This document shows positions 58,343 to 64,000 of a DNA stretch of 64,000 bases, one piece after another. The position numbers were made by a program, and so were the translations under genes. The notes under the pieces were generated by a model that was not told the origin of the DNA, ran no database searches, and saw nothing but the letters and a program-made list of their open reading frames with translations. This DNA comes from Tersicoccus mangrovi (GTDB lineage Bacteria; Actinomycetota; Actinomycetes; Actinomycetales; Micrococcaceae). Within the stretch, counting starts at the first letter, position 1; each line of letters opens with the position of its first letter. The stretch is taken from contig NZ_JBAJMW010000003.1 in the NCBI RefSeq assembly GCF_036881825.1, forward strand, positions 1-64,000. The letters run 5' to 3'.

Positions 58343-59991
58343 ACCCGGGCCCGATCATCCATCATGCCGCGCAGGTAGTCGGCCGCGACCTTCGGGTCGG
58401 CGCCGCCGAGGGCGTCGACCTGGGAGCGGCGCAGCTCGACGTCGGAGTCGATCGGGGTGATCGCCTCGAGCGGGGCCGCCAGCGGGATCGCCGAGGTCAT
58501 CGGGGCGGGGCCGATCGCCTCGACGGCGGGACCCTCGACGGCGACGGGGCCGTCGACCATCTCCTGCAGCGTCAGCGGGGAGCCGCCGAGTTCGAGGGGC
58601 TGGCGCGCGGTGCGGCGGGACCGCAGCCACAGGATGCCGACGATGATCAGGAGCAGGAAGAGGCCGCCGACGCCGAGGAAGATGTTGGTCCACATCTGCT
58701 GGTTGGCGCGGGCGTCGGCCTCGGCCTGGGCGGCCTTCAGGGCGGCGTCGGCCTGCTGGGCCGCGCTGGTGCTGAAGGGGACGACCTGCAGGGACAGGGT
58801 GTCGCCGCGCTGAGCGTTGATGCCGGCGGCCGCGGACACCAGCTGGTTCAGGGAGGCGACGTTCAGGCCGCCCGCGGCGCTCTGGTTGACGGCCACGGAG
58901 ACCGACTGGCGCTTGAGGGAGCCGGCCGGGAGGGAGCGCTGCTCGGTGACCTTGTCCACGGCGTTGTTCCGGGTCGTGGAGCTGGACGTGTAGTTGCCGT
59001 TGCCGTTGGCCGCGGCGCTCGCACCACCCGAGGCGGTGTTGCCCGGGACCGCGATGTTGTCCGGCCCGAGCACGCCGGTGGAACCGCCGTTGCCGGTGCC
59101 CTTGTACGCCTCGGTGGTGGTGGTCTCGCTGAGGGGCTCGGTGCCCTTGGTGGTCGTGAAGGACTCGGTGGTCCGGTCCGCGGACTGGGTCTCGATCTCC
59201 GGGGTGACGGCGACGGTCGCGTTGCCCGGCCCGACGACGCGGTCGAGCACCGCCTGCACGGACGCCTGGGTCTGCTTCTGGTAGTCCGAGGCCTGGGCGC
59301 CGACCGTGCCCGTGGTCCCGGTGCCGACGGCCGAGAGCACCGCGCCCGTGCTGTCCACGACGGAGACGTTCTTGGGGGTCAGCTTCTCCACGGACGCGCT
59401 GGTCAGGTGGACGATCGCCTGCACCTGGTCGGTGCTGACGGTCTGGCCGGGACGGGTCTTGATGAACACCGAGGCCGTGGGATCCGCCGTCTGGGCCGTG
59501 AAGACCGTCTGGTCCGGGATGGCCAGCTGCACCGAGGCCGTCTCGACGCCGTCGAGGTGGCTGATGGTCGCCGCGAGCTCGCCCTCGATGGCGCGCTTGT
59601 AGGTGACCTTCTGCTGGAACTCCGAGGAGGTCACGCCCATCTTGTCCAGCAGCGAGTATCCGGTGGCCGGGGCCGCGGGCAGGCCGGCGGCCGCGGCCTT
59701 GAGCCGCTCGTCGTAGACCTTGTCGTCGGGCACGAGCACGGTCGAGCCGCCGTCGGCGATCTGGTACGGAACGCCGTCCTTGCGCACCTGGTCGACGACG
59801 GCGCTCGCGTCGGCGTCCTTCAGGCCGGAGAACAGGGGGCTGTAGGTGGGGCGCGTCAGCCAGCTGGTCAGGGCGATGCCGCCGAGCACGAGCACGGCGA
59901 TGCCGATCAGGGCGATCGTGCGCTGGCCGATCGTGAACCGGCCCCAGATCGCGGAGAAGCGGCGAGCGAGGTTGCTCAGGGCGGGAGGCAT
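58339..59991 (-). CDS. fliF: Flagellar MS-ring protein FliF
   Basis: 550 aa. First membrane helix near residues 22-45 (IALIGIAVLVLGGIALTSWL), RBM domains with YSPLFSGLKDADASAVVDQV, GVTSSEFQQKVTYKRAIEGE, ISHLDGVETASVQLAIPDQT, then SLPAGSLKRQSVSVAVNQ, second helix around 440-460 (IFLGVGGLFLLLIIVGILWL) and a FliG-binding tail DVELRRSQVDALGGADPKVA. Platform of the basal body. Start ATG 59991 overlaps the fliE stop by one base. Confidence 0.97.
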   Translation of the reverse strand: MPPALSNLARRFSAIWGRFTIGQRTIALIGIAVLVLGGIALTSWLTRPTYSPLFSGLKDADASAVVDQVRKDGVPYQIADGGSTVLVPDDKVYDERLKAAAAGLPAAPATGYSLLDKMGVTSSEFQQKVTYKRAIEGELAATISHLDGVETASVQLAIPDQTVFTAQTADPTASVFIKTRPGQTVSTDQVQAIVHLTSASVEKLTPKNVSVVDSTGAVLSAVGTGTTGTVGAQASDYQKQTQASVQAVLDRVVGPGNATVAVTPEIETQSADRTTESFTTTKGTEPLSETTTTEAYKGTGNGGSTGVLGPDNIAVPGNTASGGASAAANGNGNYTSSSTTRNNAVDKVTEQRSLPAGSLKRQSVSVAVNQSAAGGLNVASLNQLVSAAAGINAQRGDTLSLQVVPFSTSAAQQADAALKAAQAEADARANQQMWTNIFLGVGGLFLLLIIVGILWLRSRRTARQPLELGGSPLTLQEMVDGPVAVEGPAVEAIGPAPMTSAIPLAAPLEAITPIDSDVELRRSQVDALGGADPKVAADYLRGMMDDRARV

Positions 59992-60302
59992 CAGGCCTGC
60001 ATCCTCATCATCTCGTTGAAGCCGCTGATCGCCTGGTTCCGGACGGTGGCGATGAGCTCCATGGTGGTCTGGGCGCGGGCGGCCGCGATGGTGGCCTTGT
60101 GGATGTCGGTGAGGTCACCGGTCACGGCCTGCACGGCGAGGGTGTCGGACGTCGTCTGCTGCTGCTGCACGCCGTCGAGCACACCGGACAGGGTGCCGGC
60201 GAAGGCGCTCCCGCTGCCGGACGTGCCGGTGGTCGCGCCCGTGCCCGCGGCGGCGGGCAGGTACCCGGTGCCGGTGACGGCGCCGATCGCCATCTGGCTC
60301 AT
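59991..60302 (-). CDS. fliE: Flagellar hook-basal body protein FliE
   Basis: 103 aa from ATG 60302, overlapping the flgC stop (ATGA). Gly/Thr/Ser-rich N-terminus, then QAVTGDLTDIHKATIAAARA with QTTMELIATVRNQAISGFNE and MMRMQA, the FliE consensus. It joins MS-ring and rod. Confidence 0.95.
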   Translation of the reverse strand: MSQMAIGAVTGTGYLPAAAGTGATTGTSGSGSAFAGTLSGVLDGVQQQQTTSDTLAVQAVTGDLTDIHKATIAAARAQTTMELIATVRNQAISGFNEMMRMQA

Positions 60303-60694
60303 GAGTTCTTCCCGATCTGCAGGGCGGCCTGGTAGGTCTCCTTGGCGCGGTCCACGACCGCGGCGTTCGCCTGGTAGCCGCGCTGGGCCATGATCAGGGA
60401 CGTCATCTGCTCGTTGAGGTCCACGTCGGGGTACCGGACGTTGCCGTTCGCGTCGGCCAGCGGGTGGTCCGGCTGGTGCACGATGCGGCCCGTGGCGTCG
60501 CCCTCGGGGGTGCTGCGGATGTAGACGCCGCTCGTGCCGGCCCCCGCCTGCGCCTCGATGTACCGGGCACGGAACGCGGAGTCGGAGGTGCGGGTGACGG
60601 TGTTGACGTTGGCGATGTTGTCGGAGATCGCGTCCAGCCACTTGCGGTGCACGGTCAGGGCGGTGCCGGCGATGCCGATCGCGTCGAAGGTCAT
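60299..60694 (-). CDS. flgC: Flagellar rod protein FlgC
   Basis: 131 aa from ATG 60694, ATGA-overlapped with flgB. FDAIGIAGTALTVHRKWLDA with ISDNIANVNTV, the rod signature, and C-terminal VDLNEQMTSLIMAQRGYQAN. Proximal rod. Confidence 0.96.
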   Translation of the reverse strand: MTFDAIGIAGTALTVHRKWLDAISDNIANVNTVTRTSDSAFRARYIEAQAGAGTSGVYIRSTPEGDATGRIVHQPDHPLADANGNVRYPDVDLNEQMTSLIMAQRGYQANAAVVDRAKETYQAALQIGKNS

Positions 60695-61035
60695 GACGCC
60701 GTCCTCATCGCGGCGCGCAGCGCGTTGGACTCGTTGCCGATCGCGGAGGACGCGAACTGGTAGCGCAGCACGGTGTCGACGTTGGAGAGGGTCTCGGTGT
60801 CGAGGTTGACGTTGTTGCCGTTCAGCTGCGTGGGCTCGAGCGACAGGGACGTCGTGGGGGTGACCTGGCCGCTGCCGGCGTCGACGGAGGCGGCGAGGGC
60901 GCTCTCGAAGGACACCCGCTGGGCCCGGTAGTTGGGGGTGTCGACGTTGGCGATGTTGTCCGCAATGGCACGCTGCCGCGCCGCCAGCCCGTCGAGGGCG
61001 CTGGCGAGCGCGGTGTTCGTCACGGAATCGAGCAC
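60691..61035 (-). CDS. flgB: Flagellar rod protein FlgB
   Basis: 114 aa from GTG 61035 with CAGGA upstream; a frame extending to 61110 was rejected. LASALDGLAARQRAIADNIA and NVDTPNYRAQRVSFESAL are typical. First gene of the basal-body operon, behind a sigma-28-type site about 75 nt upstream. Confidence 0.95.
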   Translation of the reverse strand: MLDSVTNTALASALDGLAARQRAIADNIANVDTPNYRAQRVSFESALAASVDAGSGQVTPTTSLSLEPTQLNGNNVNLDTETLSNVDTVLRYQFASSAIGNESNALRAAMRTAS

Positions 61036-61108
61036 GGCTGTCCTGCCTGTCCTGCAGCAACGACGGCCGATCCGTGGCCGGGAGGTGAGCGATCCGTGCT
61101 CACCGGCC

Positions 61109-61137
61109 ACTATCGGCCGTCGTCGCAGAGGCGTTAG
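61109..61137 (-). promoter_or_regulatory. Sigma-28-type promoter of the flgB-flgE operon
   Basis: Minus strand: CTAACG (61132-61137), 14 bp, GCCGATAGT (61109-61117). The -10 box is identical to that before fliM. Predicted start near 61102, giving a leader of about 67 nt. Confidence 0.65.
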
Positions 61138-61204
61138 CCGTGGTCAGAGGCGTGTTCTGGTCCCTGCTCCGGGCCTTGTTCCGGCGCCTGTTGCCGGGCC
61201 GGCG

Positions 61205-61657
61205 TCAGCCGACGACGTCGATGTACGCGGGCCCGTGCACCGCGGTGTTGGCACGGACCGCATGGACCGCTGCCAGGTGCCGCGCGGTGGCGCCCTTGGC
61301 CGCCTCCAGCAGGGCGGCCGTGGCGCGCTGGCGGGTGATCAGGCGCTGCACCCGACCGCCGAGGTACTCGGGGACGGGGCCGAGCCCCGGCGGCGGGACC
61401 CAGGGGTCCCGCCGCAGCCCGGACGCGTCGGCACCGGCAGCCACCGATGCCGACGCGCCGGTGGGTGCCGGTCCCCCGACCGGAACCCCCCGTGTGGCCG
61501 CCGGTGACCCGGTTCCCCCCAAGCCGGCGGCCGACGGATCCGCGAGCAGTCGGTCCGCCTCGTCGAGCGCGAGCTCGAGCGCATCCAGGACCGCGAGCCA
61601 GCGGACGGTGTTGAGCTCCCCGTAGGAGCCCAGTAGATCGGGGAGTGGCTCAGCCAA
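61205..61657 (-). CDS. Unknown small protein in the FliT position
   Basis: 150 aa from TTG 61657, 8 nt inside fliS, with GGGAGG upstream. Residues 1-45 (LPDLLGSYGELNTVRWLAVL, ALELALDEADRLLAD) and 95-150 (LGGRVQRLITRQRATAALLE, AAKGATARHLAAVHAVRA) are helical and separated by a Gly/Pro/Ala-rich loop. I do not recognise the family. In other flagellar operons a short helical chaperone (FliT) follows fliS, so a chaperone role is a fair guess. The frame keeps typical third-position GC and lies in a tightly packed operon. Confidence 0.65.
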   Translation of the reverse strand: MAEPLPDLLGSYGELNTVRWLAVLDALELALDEADRLLADPSAAGLGGTGSPAATRGVPVGGPAPTGASASVAAGADASGLRRDPWVPPPGLGPVPEYLGGRVQRLITRQRATAALLEAAKGATARHLAAVHAVRANTAVHGPAYIDVVG

Positions 61658-62078
61658 CGCTCCACCCTCCCGCAGCCGGGGCCGGAGCGGCCGGGGCGGG
61701 GACGGCGTCGGCCGCGATGTGCCAGCTCTCCTGCAGGGGCGCGAGCAGGGCGATGGCCTCCCGCGTCCGCTCGACATCGCGGCGCACGTTCGCCGTGATG
61801 AGGGCGGTGTGCACGTAGGTGTAGATGCCGCGCAGGCCGTCGGCGCCGTCCCACAGGTCCGAGCGCAGGCTCGCGGAGAGCTCGGTGATGATGTCCTGGG
61901 CGTGCAGCAGCTCGGTGGAGGCGGCGGCCCACCGCTGCTCGAGCTGCGCGGCCTCGGCGCGACGCAGATCCAGCAGCAGGCGGTCGTAGAGCATGGTCAG
62001 CAGGCGGGCGGGGCTGGCGGAGAGCACGGCGTCGCGGGTGTACTGCGCGCGCTGGCGGGCCTGCAGGAGGGTGGTCAT
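61650..62078 (-). CDS. fliS: Flagellin chaperone FliS
   Basis: 142 aa from ATG 62078. QARQRAQYTRDAVLSASPAR with LLTMLYDRLLLDLRRAE, IITELSASLRSDLWDGADGL with LRGIYTYVHTALITANVRRD are clear FliS helices. An Ala/Pro-rich tail is extra. It binds the flagellin C-terminus and prevents early polymerisation. 11 nt after fliD. Confidence 0.94.
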   Translation of the reverse strand: MTTLLQARQRAQYTRDAVLSASPARLLTMLYDRLLLDLRRAEAAQLEQRWAAASTELLHAQDIITELSASLRSDLWDGADGLRGIYTYVHTALITANVRRDVERTREAIALLAPLQESWHIAADAVPAPAAPAPAAGGWSVG

Positions 62079-62089
62079 CGTCGCGGTCC

Positions 62090-63499
62090 TTAGTTGGAGC
62101 TGGAGCTGGAGCTGTAGCTCGTGGACGGGAGGCTGGAGATCTGGCTGGTGAGCCAGGACTGCTGGCTCTTCAGGGCCCCGAGGGAGCCCTCCATGGCGTT
62201 GTAGAGGGACTGCAGGGTCGCCCTGCGGGCGGCCAGGCGGGTGTCCCAGCTGCTGATCTGGTCGGTCAGGTCGGAGTCCTCCGCCTGCCGGCCCTGGATC
62301 ATGGTGGACAGGCTGCCCGACGCCGGGGAGGACGCGGAGTTCGCTGCGTCGGTCACCCGCGTCGCGAGGGCCGCGAGGGCCGCCTGCGTCCCGGCGGGGT
62401 CGGTCGCCAGGGCGGAGCGCAGCGTGTCCTCGTTGAAGGTGAACGTCCCGTCCTTGTTCAGCTCGATACCCCACGTGGCCGGGGACTTCCCGTTGATCGG
62501 CTGGTATGCGGCGGCCCCGATCTGGTCGCTGACCATCGAGACCGTCGAGTTACCGGTGAACACCCCCGACGTCACGCTGCTCGTGCCGGTGGTCGAGGTG
62601 GTGGTGACGCTGCTCTTGGACGAGATCGCGGAGAGCACGCCGTTGACGGCGTCCACCAGGGCGGACGTCCGCTTGACGACGCCGTCCTTGTCCAGGCCCA
62701 CGGAGATCGTCACCGGGCTGTCCGGCACGGTCGTCGCGGTCACGTCCACCCCGGGCAGCACCCCGGTGAACGTGTTGGTCGAGGAGGTGATGACCTGTTC
62801 GGCCGCGGTACCGGCATAGAGCCGCGCCGAGGCGTCCTGGGCGGTGCTGACGACGGCGGCCCCGGACTCGCCCATCAGATCGGTCGCGGTGCCGGCGGTG
62901 ACGTCGGCGGCCGTGCCCCGGTAGACGGTGAAGCCGCCGGCGGCACCGGAGGTCGTCGCGCTGAACTGCAGCCGGTACTGGGCCGTTCCGTCCGCCGCGG
63001 TGCCGGCCTTGACCTTGACCGCGGTGGCCGGGCCACCGGAGGCGTTGACCGCGTCGACGACGTCCTGCAGGGACGTCGAGGCGGGGGTGATCTCCGTGGT
63101 CCTGCCGGTGGCGTCGACGAGCGTGAGCGTGGCGACCGAGCCGTCCGCGTTGGTGGGCCAGGCGGTCATCGTCCCGGTCACGTCGACCTGGCTCTGGGCG
63201 AGTCGGTCGATGGTCAGGGCGAAGGTGCCGGCGGGCGCGCCCGTGGCGGCGGTGGCCGTCACCGAGGGGGCCGACGTCGTGGCGGTGAGCGCCGAGGTGG
63301 CGGTGGGGCCGCCGAGCGTGCGCCCGGTGTCCGCGAGCGCGGCGACCTTGGTGTTGAGCTGCTGCAGCGCCGAGATGAGGGTCTGGCCGGTCTGCTGGCG
63401 CAACTGGAGCTGCTGCTGCGGCAGCTGCTCCACCTTCATCAGGGAGTTGATCAGCGACGTCGTGTCCAGTCCACTGGCGAGTCCGTCGATCGAGGCCAT
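62090..63499 (-). CDS. fliD: Flagellar cap protein FliD
   Basis: 469 aa, GGAGGA before ATG 63499. N-terminal IDGLASGLDTTSLINSLMKV with EQLPQQQLQLRQQ, middle Thr/Ala/Ser-rich beta domains, C-terminal STMIQGRQAEDSDLTDQISS with RRATLQSLYNAMEGSLGAL and a Ser-rich end. Caps the filament and folds flagellin at the tip. Confidence 0.95.
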   Translation of the reverse strand: MASIDGLASGLDTTSLINSLMKVEQLPQQQLQLRQQTGQTLISALQQLNTKVAALADTGRTLGGPTATSALTATTSAPSVTATAATGAPAGTFALTIDRLAQSQVDVTGTMTAWPTNADGSVATLTLVDATGRTTEITPASTSLQDVVDAVNASGGPATAVKVKAGTAADGTAQYRLQFSATTSGAAGGFTVYRGTAADVTAGTATDLMGESGAAVVSTAQDASARLYAGTAAEQVITSSTNTFTGVLPGVDVTATTVPDSPVTISVGLDKDGVVKRTSALVDAVNGVLSAISSKSSVTTTSTTGTSSVTSGVFTGNSTVSMVSDQIGAAAYQPINGKSPATWGIELNKDGTFTFNEDTLRSALATDPAGTQAALAALATRVTDAANSASSPASGSLSTMIQGRQAEDSDLTDQISSWDTRLAARRATLQSLYNAMEGSLGALKSQQSWLTSQISSLPSTSYSSSSSSN

Positions 63500-63612
63500 G
63501 GTTCCTCCGTAGCCGAGGGGTCGTACCGTCCCCGGTCACCGGGGCCTGCGTGGCCCGGGGGCGGCGGCGGTCGGCGCACTGTCGCGCCGGCCACCGCCGT
63601 CCCGGGTCACCG

Positions 63613-63634
63613 GGGCCGCCCCTGCGGGCGGCCC
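63613..63634 (-). terminator. Hairpin after the flagellin gene
   Basis: GGGCCGCCC (63613-63621) and GGGCGGCCC (63626-63634), loop CTGC, 6 nt past the flagellin stop. A second larger, imperfect hairpin lies at about 63560-63597. Attenuation here would let flagellin exceed fliD; no promoter for fliD was identified in 63500-63639. Confidence 0.6.
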
Positions 63635-63639
63635 GGCTA

Positions 63640-64000
63640 TCAGCCGAGGAGCTTCAGGACGCCCTGGCCGGACTGGTTGGCCTGGGCCAGCATGGCGGTA
63701 CCGGCCTGCGCGATGATGGAGTCCTTGGTGTAGGTCACCATCTCGGCCGCCATGTCGGTGTCCGTGATGTGCGACTGGGCCGCCGACAGGTTCTGCGCGG
63801 TCACGTTCAGCGAGTTGATCGCGTGCTGGAACCGGTTGGAGACCGCGCCGAGGGAGGCGCGCGCCGTCGAGACGTCCTTGATCGCGGCGTCGACCGTGGA
63901 GATGGTGGTCAGCGCGGCGGAGGAGCTGGCGAACCCGTCGGTGGTGACGATGGAGGTCTTCAGGTTCGTCGCCAGGCTCTTGATGTCGGCGCCGGTCATG
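63640..64000 (-). CDS. fliC: Flagellin, C-terminal part
   Basis: Only the last 120 or so codons are present; the gene continues beyond 64000. The visible part is the conserved flagellin C-terminal D0/D1 domain: VDAAIKDVSTARASLGAVSN with RFQHAINSLNVTAQNLSAAQ, SHITDTDMAAEMVTYTKDSI, QAGTAMLAQANQSGQGVLKL. Main filament subunit, exported with FliS. Probably translation-controlled by the CsrA encoded at 37982. Confidence 0.95.
   Translation of the reverse strand, partial: MTGADIKSLATNLKTSIVTTDGFASSSAALTTISTVDAAIKDVSTARASLGAVSNRFQHAINSLNVTAQNLSAAQSHITDTDMAAEMVTYTKDSIIAQAGTAMLAQANQSGQGVLKLLG

Noticed and set aside
1..64000. CRISPR arrays, prophage or insertion sequences
   Set aside because: No regularly spaced direct repeats, integrase, transposase or phage structural genes were seen.

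Overview
The window is a high-GC actinobacterial chromosome segment. GTG/TTG starts and leaderless promoters are frequent, and the gene content (GlgE pathway, CarD, SenX3-RegX3, LpqE-type lipoprotein, RNase Sa, barstar) fits Micrococcales or a close relative. Genus cannot be fixed from the sequence. The left edge is the 5' end of a 16S rRNA gene leaving the window on the minus strand, with its leader and promoter. One 64-base run of N (32142-32205) sits between two C homopolymers.

534-14648 is alpha-glucan metabolism. A minus-strand operon glgE-treS-mak-glgB makes maltose-1-phosphate from trehalose and builds branched glucan. Divergent glgP and minus-strand glgX degrade it. The maltokinase frame runs into GlgB without a stop. 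glgX is followed by a lipoprotein RNase of the RNase Sa type and a barstar-like inhibitor. 14731-20837 holds rlmB, cysS, ispF, a double-length ispD, carD and an lpqE-like lipoprotein, an order like the Mycobacterium tuberculosis Rv3579c-Rv3584 block. 20934-24733 is the phosphate-control block regX3-senX3/phoU plus gpmA, with a PHO-box-like repeat array between senX3 and phoU. 24874-33952 holds ordinary genes: a methyltransferase, DUF2516, a Cys/Met PLP enzyme, an SDR, tmk-holB, a lipoprotein peptidase, a HAD hydrolase, tRNA-Thr(CGU) and a DUF805 protein. A Tat-exported phospholipase C follows at 34137-36194.

36325-64000 is a flagellar cluster read almost entirely on the minus strand: flagellin (partial), fliD, fliS, an unknown gene, flgB-flgC-fliE-fliF-fliG-fliH-fliI-fliJ, a bifunctional wall hydrolase, fliK, flgD, flgE; then flbD-motA-motB; then fliM-fliN-fliO-fliP-fliQ-fliR-flhB-flhA, a degenerate FlhF-like gene and csrA; and at the left end the FliA/WhiG sigma factor, with a divergent flgN-like gene. 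Three promoter-like sites of the sigma-28 type (CTWACS-N14/15-GCCGAYAGT) lie before flgB, flbD and fliM, suggesting the FliA protein coded here directly drives basal-body, motor and export genes. No chemotaxis, flgK, flgL or fliW genes are in the window.

No obvious phage, insertion sequence or CRISPR array was seen. The most distinctive points are the Mak-GlgB fusion with an internal ribosome site, the RNase/barstar pair in the glycogen operon, the pseudo-duplicated IspD, the FlhF-like protein without a Walker A lysine, the FlgJ-analog wall hydrolase, and recurrent leaderless TANNNT-N6-RTG gene starts.
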